NCBI RefSeq assembly: GCF_000208865.1
Contig: NC_018387.1
Span: forward strand, 1,841,120-1,905,119
Reading direction: 5' to 3'
Length of the DNA: 64,000 nucleotides
From: Neospora caninum Liverpool
Taxonomy: Eukaryota; Apicomplexa; Conoidasida; Eucoccidiorida; Sarcocystidae
Shown here: positions 44,601-57,026 of the stretch, piece by piece
How positions within the stretch are numbered: the stretch's first letter is position 1
Layout of the letters: the number at the start of each line of letters is the position of its first letter
Program-made: the position numbers and the translations under genes
The notes under the pieces: model-generated
Seen by the model: the letters and a program-made list of their open reading frames with translations, nothing else
Told to the model about the DNA's origin: nothing
Databases searched by the model: none

Positions 44601-47600
44601 CCGTCAACAAGCTCTGGGCAGACACCGTGTTGCGCCACGCCCACGAAACGGACATGATTTGGGTCCACGACTATCACCTCCTCCTCGCGCCGATGCACAT
44701 CACCCGCAAGGTCCGGAGGGCCAACGTCGGATTCTTCCTCCACATCCCCTTCCCCTCGTCGGAAATCTTCAGGTGTCTCCCTTGCCGCGAAGACGTGAGT
44801 CGGTCTTTGTGACAGGAAGCGCGGGAGGGAGAGCGGAAAACACGCGAACGCCGCAACACATGCAACGGGGGATCGTCCGCCTCCCCCTCGCACATCAAAG
44901 TCCGCTGTACACATACACCCGTGTGGCCCATGTGGAACCAAGGTTTACCGGCCGGAGGCTGTGCAGATGGGCTGCACTCTTCGATCCAGTCGTTAGGGAG
45001 AAACACCTTAAAAGGCTCTCTGCGTTTTCTTCCTGAATCCATCGACGCGGACGCCCTGTCCGCCTTGTGTACGACACGTAGGCACGCCCCAGGGTATATA
45101 CATGTATTATATAGAGTATTTGCAGGTGTTTGTGTTCTTGGTGTTTTGGTGCGTCGACGCGTGCATATACGCATGTGTGTCCTTTTCCACCGAGAGTGGT
45201 TGCGGGTGCCCGTCGACGCAGCTGCGCCTTCATGCGTCTCGCTTTTCTTGCAGATTTTGCGGGGGATGTTGTGCGCGGACTTGATTGGCTTCCACCTGTT
45301 TGAGTACGCTCGCCACTTCTTGGTTGCATGCAAGCGGTTGCTCGGTCTCGAGCACCATTTCTGCCGAGGCGGCATCCTCAGCATCGAGTACGGAGGCCGG
45401 AATGTCTCCGTCCGCATCGGCCATGTCCACATTCAGTACGCCGACATTCGCGAGAAGATCGAGGCGAGCCCGCGGGTCTTGCAGATGTCTCGAGAAATCC
45501 GGTGCGCGAAAGAACCAAAACGAACACCCACCCCAGAGGAGTGTAGAGTGTAGCGCAGGACGTCTTTTTCCCCCGGACTCTGAGTGTGTCCATTCGCGCA
45601 GCAAATGCGCGGCTTTTTCTCTCCACATGCAAGAGGCGACACAACCTTTCCTGCTCGCTGAGCATATCGTGAGGACAAGTAGTGGCGCGTGACTCTGCGC
45701 GTGTGTGTTCAGACAAAGATACGTCGGAAAATTCATCTTCGTCTCCGTCGACCGCTGCGAAAAGCTCGCAGGTCTTCTCCTCAAAGTTCGCGCATTCCAA
45801 ACGTTCCTCATGACCTACTCGTACGCGAGGGTAAGTTCGCCGCGGGAAACGGGGGCGGACACTGTGCGTTCCGCCGTCAGCTTTTCTTCGCATCACGAGC
45901 GTAGCGCGCCGGACTCTCCTCGCGTTTGCGCAGTGATGCTTTTCGACATATGCCCGAGTTTCGCGAAGGTGGCCCCCGAGCCCGCGCGCGCGACTGTGGC
46001 CCAGACCCCTGTCTTGAGCCTCGGCGCGTTCTTTGCATTTTCTGCTGTGCACTCGTCGTTCCTTCAGGGAAACGTCGTGCTCATTCAGTACGCCTATCCG
46101 ACGATCAAATACGCAGAAGACACCGAAACGATGGCAATGGAACTCCAAGAGCTCGTGGAAAAGGTTAACGCGCAGTTCGCCCTCCCCGATCGCCCCGGTA
46201 AGGCGGAAAGACGATTCGCAAACGGGGGTTTCTGCGAGGGCCTTCGCCGGTAGCTTCGTGGCCTTGTCCTTCTCCACCGAAGCTCGTCCTCCAGACACTC
46301 GACACTCAAAAAACTCGCTCAGGAAAGCTAACGTGTTTATCCGAATGAATGGTCCGTTCTGGTTGTGAACTAGGAACACCGCACAGAGATGCAATGACCG
46401 CGCAAATGCCGTCTTGACTCAGTACCGACGCCCCCAGCCGTGTCACTGAAGAGCGAAATCCCGTTCCTCCGTCTGCGTGTCTCCCGGCCGACGCGTCGCT
46501 TCTCGTCTGCTTCGCGTTCACGCTTTTGCTACGCTGGATCTCTCCTCTGTATCTCTGCATCTCTGGTTTTTTGGATTTTTCGCCTTTTCCAGTCTCTCGG
46601 CTCGTGTGCTCTGCGTCTCACCCGAGATGTCGCCAGACCTTCCGACAAGTTCGCTGTTCTCCTGCACTCGCTCCGTTTTTGTCGATCTTGTCTCTCTGGA
46701 CTGTGTCTCTCGTCTCCTCTCTCGCCTGTCCACAGACTTCAAGCACATCGAGTTGCACATCCAGTCTGTGGGGTGGGAAGAGAAGTGGGCAGTGTTTATC
46801 GCCGGAGACTGCTTCCTGGACACGTCGATCCGCGACGGGCTGAACCTGAATCCGTTCGAGTACATCTGCTGTCACCAAGACAACGTGACCGGAGTCATTC
46901 TGTCTGAATTCACCGGCTGCAGCCGAGCCCTCGCATCTGCAATCCGGGTGAACCCGTGGAAGGTGCGGAAGAAACAAAGAGGAGCCGAAGCAGCCTAGAA
47001 AGAGAGAAGGAGAGAGAGAAAGGGGGATGGAGAGTGAGAGAAAGGGGGATGGAGAGAGAGAAGGAGAGATGGAGAGAGAGATGGAGAGAGAAGGAGAGAT
47101 GGAGAGAGAGAAGAGAGATGGAGAGAGAGATGGAGAGATGGAGAGGATTCACAAGGCGCCGGCGTAAAAAGCGTTCATCCAGTTACTAGACAGGTGCTAG
47201 GCGAACAAGAATTCGATCAGTGTATTCCGTACACAGCCGACCACCAGGAAGGAGACTACCAAGTGGAACTCATGATATTCGCTTTGGCAGTCTCCATGCC
47301 TGAGCTTCTCGCAGATGGCGGGCGAGAGAGGCTCTGAGAGCTGACGAAAGGGAAGAAAGAAGAGCGGGAGCGAAGATCTGCGGAGAAGGGAGGAAAACGA
47401 GGCGTGGAAATTGGACATGCTTATCGAACATTATACATGAAGAAACGCGATCAGGGGTCTCGATTGAACGCGTCCTCGCTCGTTTTCCCCCGCATTTCTC
47501 CTTCTTTCGTGCTTTTTCTCGCTTTTTTTTCTCGCCTTTTCTTTCCCGTTTTCACGCGTGTGTCTCTCTCCCACTTTCACGCGTTTCTTCTTTTTAACGC

Positions 47601-47929
47601 TTCACACTCTTTTCGTGTTTCAGGTGGAAGCGGTGGCCGACGCGATGGACAGAACGATCAACATGCCCATGGAGGAGCAGCGCGACCGATTCACGCGCGA
47701 CCAGGACTACTTGAGTCACAACAGCACGCAGAAGTGGGCGGACGAAAACATCTTGGACCTCCGCCGGGCTAGGAAACCGGACGATTTCGTCTACGTCTCC
47801 TGGGGGCTGGGCAACACCTTCCGCGTCCTGGGCATGGACTCGAACTTCCGGTGAGCACACGCAAGAGACCCACGCGATCGCGATGCGGTGCGTCCTCGTC
47901 GTCCCCCTCCGAGAACGGAACAGAAAAGC

Positions 47930-47963
<34 letters not shown>

Positions 47964-48638
47964 AAGTCGGCGGGAGAAAGAGGAGAACCAGAGGTCGCCG
48001 GAAGGCAAAAAGGCAGAGACAAACGAGAGTAGATACAAAGAGAGAGAAAAGGAGAGTAGAGAGAGAAAGAAGTAGGGAAAAAGAGAAAGGAGAGAATGAG
48101 GAAGAAAGAGCGGCATATTGCGTTTCATCTCCAAGCCTGGATGTCACGCCTGGGGTTGATTTTCCAGCGCGTTGTCGCTTTTTGAATCCGAGGCGTCTTT
48201 TTGTGTCCAGCAAAACGGCAGAGTCGCTCTCTCTCGTTGGCCATGCCGATTTTTTGGCTGCACGCGCGCTCTCGAAGCGCTCTTTCGGGTCCTGTCTCTT
48301 GTTCGCACAGTTTTTTGGACACGAATCAAGTGGTGAGAGGCTACCGGACTTCGCGGCATCGCGTTTTCTTCTTCGACTGCGAAGGGACACTCGCGCCGGA
48401 TCGGCGACGCATCACTTTCGTGCCGGGAGGCGAAAACCTTTTCGCACAGGGTAGACCGCCCTCGCAGCAAGTCAAGGACTGTCTCCAGGCTCTTGTGGAC
48501 GACCAGCGAAACACAGTCGTCATCCTCTCCGGCAGAAACCGACACCTCCTCGAGGAATGGTTCTCCTCCGTCAAAGGCATCGGACTCTGTGCGGAACACG
48601 GTGAGCTCATACATCAGTCAACCATATATGGATACATG

Positions 48639-48676
<38 letters not shown>

Positions 48677-50512
48677 CACACATTTACACACATATACATA
48701 TATATATATATATATATACATATGCGAGGCATGACGATACCGTTGTGGGGTTGAGATGGATTTCGGGGCGTGCGTAGAGGCGTTGGAAGTTTCGATGGGA
48801 GAGCTTTGGCAGTGGTGAGAGGGGAGGCGGGGGAGGTTCGGGAAAGACGGTCTTCTCGATCCGGAGAGAGTTGAGCGGGTGTAGACGGTAGGGAAAACTG
48901 AGGGTTTATTACATGGAAAGGAGGGAGCGAAGTGACGTTTGAACCCCAATACACCTTGGTACAAAGAAGTTCCCTATCCTCCGTACGCGGTGTTTCCAAA
49001 GAGACAGTGCTGGACGTCTCAGTATGCGTCAGCAGTTCGCTTGCACGGATCATGACCGCGTTATGACCCGATGCATACAGAAGCTTTCATGTCCCAATCT
49101 GTTATATTCTTTGTCGCTTCTGTGCATGAATGCACATGAATGTGTATCTGTACATACACCCTTATTTTCTGACCTGAATGTCATTCTCTGGCGTATTATG
49201 CGGTGTTCTTTTTTTAAAGGTAATACCATCTAGAAAACCGGTGGTCGGTTAGCATTTGTGTCATCCTTATTAATCTAGGTTTATTACCTGAGACGCGGGC
49301 TGCACACGTGCATATAGGCGTGTTCTGTGGCAAGCGTACTTGTGTGTCTTTTTGCAAAGGATACACAGACATACCGATCTGGATAGGCAGATGCGTGTGT
49401 TTCGGTTCGCGACGGAGAGAAAGGTTCGGGTGGAGTCCTTTTTCGCACACGACTGTCTCTGGCCACAAAAGTGTTTCCTGTTTTCAGGTTTCTACTACCG
49501 GGTTCCGGGCATCACGGGAGACCAGTGGCATTGCATGTCTCGGCAGACGGACTTCACGTGGAAACAGGTAGCGATTGAGCTGATGCTGCAGTACGTCAAG
49601 AGAACCCAGGGATCCTTCATCGAGAACAAAGTGAGCTCCTTCGAACTTTTCACGGTTCTCGACTCGAATGGACCGGAGACAGGGGCGAAGACGCCGGTGC
49701 CGAAGACGCGTCTCTTCCTGCGAAACGGTCGTGCCTCCTGTCTGAATTTGCGGACCGCCTGTGTTTTTGTCTGAACGAGGCGAAAGGAACTCCGCAAAAC
49801 AGCCGGGTACTTGTGGATCGCGTGCCGCTAGAGTTCTGGATTCGGAGCCTCCACAGGATCTGGGATGCGTGCGCCCGTTTGAACGTCGCAAACCTCGGGA
49901 CTCCAAAGGCTTTTGGACTTGTCCGGGGCTCTGAGGAACGACAGGGGGGTGCTTGCACGACCCCCGGGAGATGTCGGGATGCATGACCTCGAGTGTATCG
50001 GTCTCTTTAGAGAAACTGAGGGCTGTGCGGGTGGATTTCAGGGATTTTGTGGGCCTTTTTCTCGGGATTCTCGAGACGCATGCGGGGAGTCCTTTCTCTC
50101 TCTGTCTCTCTGCAGGGTAGCGCACTGGTGTTCCAGTACCGAGACGCTGATCCCGACTTCGGCAGCATGCAGGCGAAGGATTTGTCCAACTACCTCGGGT
50201 GAGAAAAAAGTGCACGTTTCGGAAAGACGCCACAGCCAGTCCCTCGCCGTTCTTTTTCTTCGTCTGTCGCGTTTTTAGTCGATCACGCCTGCCTGTTTTC
50301 TTCTCAGGGAGTTGCTGTTTGGCTACCCCGTTTCGGTGATGAGCGGGAAAGGCTACGTCGAGGTAAAGCTCCGCGGCGTCAACAAAGGACACGCGGTCGA
50401 AAAAGTCCTCCGCAAACTCAGCAACCTCCACGGTGACGTCGACTTTGTCCTCTGTGTCGGAGATGACAGGTAAACAACAGGCAGAAACACACATGCAAAA
50501 CAAAACTTCCAA

Positions 50513-50546
<34 letters not shown>

Positions 50547-51098
50547 CGCATGTGTGTACAAAGGTACTTGTTTATACATATGCTTGTAGACGTTGCTGCA
50601 TATGCTCGTGCGTGCATGCTTACAAATCGATCTATACATATATGGGGTTTTGGCGCGTACGGAGATTATTAGAGATTTAGGTTTTAATGGAGTCGGTTTC
50701 GGTCTTCGAGGGGATTTGCCTCTGTGAAAACGCGCGGAGGCGACAGCTCCGGCGCAGGGACAACCCAGAGCGTTTTGCGAGTCTCTCCGCGGCTGTGTTC
50801 AGGAGCGACGAAGACATGTTTGCAGTGATCAACACCATGACAGAAGACGGCTACCAACTCTGTCTGCCCGAAGGCAGTGGCGCCGGCAGCAGCGGACTGT
50901 ATCGCCACACGCAGTCGAAGGACCGAATCCCGCGACGCAATTCTGTCTCTGTAAGTCTTTTAAAGACTCTTAGGCTTTGCACAGAGCAGAGGCCAGAGAA
51001 CAAGATCTCTCTGTTGAGATGTGCATCTGCTAGGGATGTCCATGTATCTGTGGAGTTGGGGAAAAATCCATGTGTTTCTCGAGCGGCGGTCCGTCTTC

Positions 51099-51140
<42 letters not shown>

Positions 51141-51272
51141 ATATTACGTAGATGTATATACGTGTACACACGGGTGTGTGTGTGTATGGAACCGTACATC
51201 CGCGTATCTGCTGCTCTATGGCCCCCGGGGGCCATTTGTATAGGTCGAGAGAGAATCGGAAGAGGCACACCC

Positions 51273-51303
<31 letters not shown>

Positions 51304-53369
51304 CACGTATGTCTCTTTAGGTAGATAAGTGTACATATGCATGTGTATGGAGATGTGCATGTGAAAGTTGTTTTTGCTTTGCGTTTGTAGTCGGATGAGA
51401 ACCGTGCAGAAGGCGCGCCAGGAAGTTTGGAAGGAACGATGAAACGCGTCGGGTCTATGCAGCGTTCGGGTGGGCTGGGCGGCACAACCGGCCTAACCTC
51501 CGCGTCGTCCAGCACGAGTCTGTGCGGGGCTGCAAAGGTAAAGCGGCACCGCTTGCCGAGGGGGGGAAAACGGAGACAGGAGAAGCCGAGGAGAGAGGCA
51601 GAACGCAGGGAGAAAAGGAGGAAACGCGAAAAGAAGGAGTGAAGCAGAAAGGCGAAGGGGGTGAAGAGGAGAGGATAGGAGGAAAGGGTTAGACGGGAGC
51701 AGGAACGAGAGAAAGGAAGGAACGAAAGAAAGGAGGAAACGAGAGAAGACAGACGCGGAAGCTCGGGTCGGGACAAGGAAACAGAGAGGAACGGATGGCA
51801 CGCAGAAGACAGAGACGATGACGCAAGAGAGAGGAGGCGAATCGAAAGAGAAGAACTGAAGAGCCAGAGGTGTATGTGTGTTGCTTGTTGCCGGGATGTG
51901 CAGAAAACAGGCCCTCACTTCTTCACGTGTACCGTTGGGAAGAAGCCGTCAAACGCCCGGTACGCCTCTCTCTCCATTGCTCGTCTCTTTTCTGCTTCTT
52001 CGCCTGCTTTCCCTCCGCCGGCCGCTCGCTGTGTCTATCTCTCTCTCATGTCCTATTTTTGTGTTCAGTGCGTATTTTCGCTTTCCTCTTGTTCTTACTC
52101 GTGCTTCTCCCCCTGTGCGACTGTTTGAGCTCTCTCTCTCTCTCTGCCTCGCGCGTTGTAGTGTCTCTCGCTTCTGGCGTTTTCCTTGTCCTTCGTCTCG
52201 CCTTGTTCGTCTTGTTCTCGCGATTCTCTGGCTCGCGTCCCGGCGTGGCCCATGTCAAGATTTCACACCCCTCACGGCGCCTGCCTTGATGTCTTATCCA
52301 GTGACGGCGAAAGAGTGGATAGGAAAAGAAGGTTCATTGCGTCGCTTTGTTGTTTTTCTTTTTCCTTAGTTCCCTTTCACCACGAACTGCCAGAAACCGT
52401 ATGCTCGTGTCAATTGCCTTTGTCTGTTCCGTCCAACTTTTTCGAAGAACAGTCCCAAGCGGGAAACACCAAGTGTTTCTACGCTTGTTTGGTTTCTTAG
52501 ATTCCCGATACGAAATCATTGGTATCGTCCTCCTTTCTCAGGTGTACGTTTCCTCAACAGTGTGGCTTTCCGCCCCTTTTCCCCGTGGATTTGTTTGCTT
52601 TTTGTCTGTTCTGTTGTCAGGTATTATCTCAACGACACCGACGATGTCTCCGATCTTCTCGACGCACTGCAACAGTGCACAGAGAAGGTACGCCTTTCGC
52701 CCCACAAGTCCACATGCAGGGCTAGGGCGCCCGCACGGAACCTCTGTTTTTTTCTTTCTGTTTCTGTTTTGGTCTCTCCCCGCGACGCCTTGCCTTTTCT
52801 CAATTTTGCTTCGCCCTCACCTCGCTTCATGCTTATCCCGTCACGTGCTGCGTCTCTGCTTCTTCCGCCCCTCTCTTTCCTCGCTCGCTTTTTGTCGCTC
52901 TTTCTTCGTTTGCGCTTCTTGTTTCCTCTTTCTTGTTCTCTCTCTCTCCTCTCCCTCGTTCGCTCAGTGCTCGTTGGTTTCCCTGCCTCTCTCTTTCCAC
53001 TTTCTTCTCTTTTTACCTCCTTTCCTCTTTCTCGCGGCGTCTGTGGTTCTTCAGGACGGGAAAGAGCAGTGGAATTCGGCCAGGGACTCGGGCCTCGCGG
53101 CGCCGGTGGCGGCTGCAGCGGCTGCTGGGTCTCTCGCAGGGAACGCAGCGGTTCAACTTCGGAAGGGTGACAGCGTCGCCAGCTTTGCGAGTTTGTGGAA
53201 GACGCCCCTTGGGGTTGGAGGGGCGGTACGCGCCAGGGACAGAGCCCTCGCACACTTGGCAGGGGGAGCCTCGAGCGGCCTCTTTGGCCGACCCGTCAGC
53301 GCCATCGACGCACGCGCTTGTGCCGGCTCCGGAGGCGCCTCGGACGCCGCGCGACCGACGGAAGAGTGA
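41459..53369 (+). CDS. TPS/TPP: Trehalose-6-phosphate synthase/phosphatase fusion with N-terminal starch-binding domain (CBM20-GT20-HAD)
   Basis: Eighteen exons join in phase to 1,215 aa: 41459-41557, 42735-42871, 43489-43618, 43874-44794, 45254-45501, 45713-45830, 46068-46197, 46736-46962, 47624-47850, 48311-48600, 49488-49630, 50116-50198, 50308-50469, 50803-50950, 51391-51537, 51904-51959, 52621-52687 and 53055-53369. Residues ~6-105 are a CBM20 starch-binding domain (VVGSSPSLGNWQ, SYKYAILDERGDIVRWEECEGNRE). Residues ~145-735 are the GT20 synthase domain (WVHDYHLLLAP, GFFLHIPFPSSEIFR, IRDGLNLNPFEY, LSEFTGCSRAL, AIRVNPWK). Residues ~755-1105 are the HAD phosphatase (FFFDCEGTLAPD, VILSGRN, GVNKGHA, GDDRSDEDMF). 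Active relatives make trehalose-6-phosphate from UDP-glucose and glucose-6-phosphate, then dephosphorylate it. The order and the VEAVADAMDRTINM region resemble plant class II TPS proteins. Some TPS catalytic residues differ (see findings). A hydrophilic insertion lies at ~170-235, and the last ~100 residues are low-complexity. Confidence 0.94.
41574..41641. repeat. (TC)n pyrimidine tract in an intron
   Basis: A long CT-dinucleotide tract with a few T and G interruptions near the 5' end of the first intron of the TPS/TPP gene. Confidence 0.9.
46990..47150. repeat. (GA)n purine-rich imperfect tandem repeat in an intron
   Basis: About 160 bases made almost entirely of purines on the plus strand, with irregular repeats of gagagagatgg and gagaaggagagatgg. 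It lies in the TPS/TPP intron between exons ending at 46962 and starting at 47624. Confidence 0.9.
47932..47962. repeat. (GA)n microsatellite in an intron
   Basis: A clean run of GA dinucleotides in the TPS/TPP intron after the exon ending at 47850. Confidence 0.92.
48622..48724. repeat. (TA)n microsatellite in an intron
   Basis: Two TA runs flank a CATACACACATTTACACACA core. The tract begins about 20 bases after the donor of the TPS/TPP intron that starts at 48601, inside the phosphatase-coding half of the gene. Confidence 0.92.
50517..50547. repeat. (TA)n microsatellite in an intron
   Basis: An uninterrupted TA run about 50 bases downstream of the TPS/TPP donor at 50470. Confidence 0.92.
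51099..51136. repeat. (TA)n microsatellite in an intron
   Basis: A TA run in the TPS/TPP intron between exons ending at 50950 and starting at 51391. A second run lies 135 bases further in the same intron. Confidence 0.92.
51273..51302. repeat. (TA)n microsatellite in an intron
   Basis: The second TA run of the same TPS/TPP intron (50951-51390), separated from the first by an unrelated GC-richer spacer. Confidence 0.92.
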
Positions 53370-56300
53370 ACCGGAAGGAAGGGGAGAGACAAGCTGGGAG
53401 GCGAGAAGAGGCCGACGGAGAAGAGCGACAGCGGACGCGCGAAGGATCACATTGGGGAGCAAGGAAAGGCGGGCGCGGAGAGAGAGGATGCAGCCGAGCT
53501 TTTTGTCGAGGGAAACAAGGAACATGAGAGCAGAAGCCTGGAGGGGGGAGAGGACATATACGCGGGAGTTCGAGTAGACCGATCAGGGGCGTCTAGGGGA
53601 GGGCCGTCTTCCTCGAGGTGAGAGGAGGCACAGCGAAGGTGACGGAGGCGAGAGAAAAACAGCGCGAACGAGGAGAGACGCACGAGAGCGCGCTGATTGT
53701 ATTTGTAGGCAGCCCACACACTGCCCTCGGCGGCGGAGTCAACTGAGGGTTCCGAGAGAAGTTGTGGGCGAAGCAGCGAGGGGAAAAAGTGGCCGAGAGA
53801 GCAGAACTCAGGCGGCCTGTGCGAAACGAACAGAGATGAACATGACGCGTGAAAACAGAAAGTGCTGGGCTGGTGGCGAGGGGACACAGACTGAGAGCGC
53901 CAAGGCCGTGCCTGGGGAGCGAATGCGAGGGAAGGCGAGCGTAAAAAAAGGAAAAAAACACGGACGCAGGAACGCTGTCTCTTGAGGCGCGCGTAGACAC
54001 ACACACACGCAACTTCGGACGTCCACAGCGGTTTTCGGCTCGTTCACGCCGTTAGGATACGCTGGACGTACACTGGAAGACAGGTGCGGGAAATGCGGGG
54101 AAGATAGGAAACAGAGAGCGCAAAGCGGAGGCCGCGAAAGGAATCCAAAAGAGGATTTTGAGGCGGGAGACGCTCCGACTGGCGAGGTACGGCGAATACG
54201 CGCGGGTCTGGGAAGAGCTGAGGACGCGGAAAGTCGGCCCGTTTCAGAAAGAGTAGGGGGAGAAGGAGAACATCGCAACACAAGGAAGGTAGGAAACTCA
54301 CCGCGAGTGGAGCGACGACACAGGGAAGAACGCGTCACCAGCGTTTCCGATTCTCCGTTTTCCCGGGTCACTCTGTCTTTTTCTTTCCTGTGTTTTTGCG
54401 CCGTCGCTCCCTGTCTTCCTGCATCTGGTGTTCTCTGTTCTCGGCGTTGGAAAGCAAGGGTGGTATGAGGACGAGCGATCTCTCCTTGCACGGGTCGAAA
54501 GCTGTATCCTCCGTCTCCATTCGCTCCGGCACCAGCAGTTTTCTCACGTGAAGAAAGGTTACGCGTGAACGCAGCCTTCCCCAAGGCAGAGCCTTTCCCC
54601 AAAATCTGCAAGGAGAGGCAAGACGCTTGTCCGTCGTGAGAGACGGCATCGTGGTGGGTTGTTCCCCTTTCTGCGGAACCGATAGTGTACAGCTCGAATC
54701 TGTATTTTTACGAGGAACCCCTTGGGACCATGAGAATGAAGATCCTGCACGCGTGAGTTGAAGATGGAAAACAGCGGCATTTTGCGGTCGTTCACGAAGC
54801 CGATCGCAGGCTGTAGCGGTGGTTTTCGGAGGCAGAACATGAACAAGAACTGCGCATTCGGTTTTGTTGTGCCCATCTCGACATGGGGTGTATCCACAAA
54901 AACGCATGGCTGCCGACGAGACGAGCCTGTCAGTCTCCGCCCTTCCGCTGACTTTGCGTGCGCCCACCAATCTGTGCGCTGCACACCTGCGGAGAAACGA
55001 AGTGGTTCGGACCGGAGTGTACGTTTCTGTGAGTGTTAAGGCAGTCAAGTGCATTTCGTCTTTGTTTCGAAACGCTCCTGCCGCCTCCAAAGAATAATAT
55101 CTTGAACCAAAGCGGTCGTCTCGACCAGAGACGATACGAACGCAGAGCGCCGGGGCCGGACCACGCGCCTGCAACCGGAGCGCCTCTTGAGCGCACGTCT
55201 CCAATCACGCAGGTTTCTGTATCGATAGGCACGTGCAGTTGTTTTCCTCGTGGAGAACACGGCGGATGCGTGCACGAGCCTCTTTGGTTTTCCATTCGAG
55301 TTGAGGCCCAGGGCCGTTCGGGGGTACGTGGAGCGAGGCACGTTGTTTGCCGCACCCGGAGATGATCACAGGCGCATTAATGTGTCTTTTGCGCAAACTG
55401 CCAAACTGAAGGAGCTAAAGAGGAATGAACATTCAGCAGACGCTTTCCAGAGACTTGATACAGAATGCTTTTCACAGCGGGGAAGCGTCTCTGTTAGGAG
55501 GCTGCTATAGAAACTGTTTTTCACCGGTGCGGCTTCATCCCCCCCCCCCTCTTTTCTGCATCGCAGAGTGAATCAGCGCGAAGGGGATGAACAGACGTTG
55601 CCGCGGTGCCCACTTTACGGGGTTGGAAGGGATCTGGTGTGTATGGCACCGGCTCCCCAGTGTTGTGTGCATGGCCGTGAACGACTCCACAGGCGGGGCC
55701 TAGGGTCTACACAGTTTTTCGTCAGTCCCTGACGGGCTACGAGGACTCGACGCGGTGGTCTCGATAACGAAGAATGCTGTCGTGCAGAGCAACAGCTCTG
55801 TGAACGTTATCTGTACCGGCACAGGGGCGCGCCCGGATCTTTTTTCTTGCGGTGACAGCTATGAAAAAGCCGTGTTCATGGCGCAGACCCCGTTGACTCT
55901 CGCATCTGGGACTTCTCCGTGGGCTCAACTGAAAAACACAGGAGACACCCTAGTACGTTCCACCACGCTAGCCGGTTTCGTGCGCGTAGTCCCCCTTGTT
56001 TTTGCCCAAAAGTTGTGTGTGTCTCCTAAAGAACTGCACTGCATCGAGTAACAAGTGACCGTAACTCGCTTCCCTCTCTTTTTCAATCGAGTTTCTCATG
56101 CCAATACAAGGCGACGCGGTGGGTTCATATAGCACCTCACGCAACAGAGCATCAAATACGGTCACACGCTGTCTCGCAGGGGAATCTTCAAAAGCGGCTC
56201 AAGTCTCTGTTGACTCGTAGACCTTTTTATCTGGCGAAGAACTCTCAATGTCGTCTCCGTCAAAACGAAGTGACATTCAGAGTCCTTCAGAGGCGCGCTC

Positions 56301-57026
56301 CGGCGCCTGCTGTGTGATTCTCTCTGCAACGCAGCGTCTCGGCTACAGCAAAATCTGGTGGGAAGAGGGATTTACATCACACGGATCTGTACAGAATTCC
56401 TTTACTTTCCACAGGGGAAACAAACCTGAACAGTGGCCGCGCGAGATCGGCGGCACACAGAAACATGACATCCGTGATCCAGGTTGGCGAGCTGGCGACA
56501 CTTCGGGAGATTTTCGGCAGGTCTGTGATGTCCCGTGACTCCCACCTGCTCGTCCAGCACAGGCATTTTGTTCACATGAATCTGCGAGACAGCACACGAT
56601 GGAGGAAAGTGCCTCACAAATTTCGCACGGTTCTCGGAGCCGGGCGGAAATCGCGTCAGACTGCGAGCCAGCAACGGGCCGGCGTGATGTGAGCCGTCTC
56701 TAAGGCAGCCGCCGACGGCCCTCCGCGTGGGGGAGTGGCTACAGTGACGCTTGGGGGGGTTTTATTCGATTTTAGAATACTCGCACGCGAGTTCCGACGA
56801 CCTCAGCTAGCGACGCCCGCGTGCTTTACCCTCCTGCGCTTTGCGCCGTCACTAGAGTCCTTCTACCGTGCGTGGTCTCGATTATTCCAAGTTGGTAAGA
56901 GCTGATTTCAGCTTTTCCTGTCAGGGTGGCCAGCGCGGCCGGTGTCCCTCTTCAGTCTGTTTTGTCCAAACGCCTCCCCACGTGAGAGTGCGTGTGTGTG
57001 TCGATAGATCTTGTCCTTTATCCGAG
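53370..57026. other. Intergenic region downstream of the TPS/TPP gene
   Basis: The first kilobase is purine-rich and probably holds the TPS 3' UTR. A minus-strand frame of 278 codons (55204-54368) and a minus-strand segment bounded by plausible splice sites (acceptor near 54602, donor CACTCGCG/GTGAGT near 54301) hint at a gene here, but the frames disagree and no domain is visible. C runs lie near 55541-55550. No RNA gene was recognised. Confidence 0.35.

Noticed and set aside
43673..44941. 422-codon open frame on the minus strand
   Set aside because: It is antisense to the large GT20 exon of the TPS/TPP gene. Arg/Val-rich mirror frames are expected opposite GC-rich exons.
45378..46394. 338-codon open frame on the minus strand
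   Set aside because: It runs across several plus-strand TPS exons and introns and shows no domain; it is a mirror frame.
49484..50617. 377-codon open frame on the minus strand
   Set aside because: It spans TPS exons and introns, including a (TA)n repeat read as alternating Ile and Tyr.
52347..53369. A 340-codon continuous plus frame ending at the TPS stop
   Set aside because: Only its last part (from 53055) is coding. Upstream it reads through pyrimidine-rich introns and the small exon 52621-52687 in another frame.
54368..55204. 278-codon minus-strand frame
   Set aside because: Plausible splice sites inside it point to a different frame, the composition is arginine-rich, and no domain is visible.
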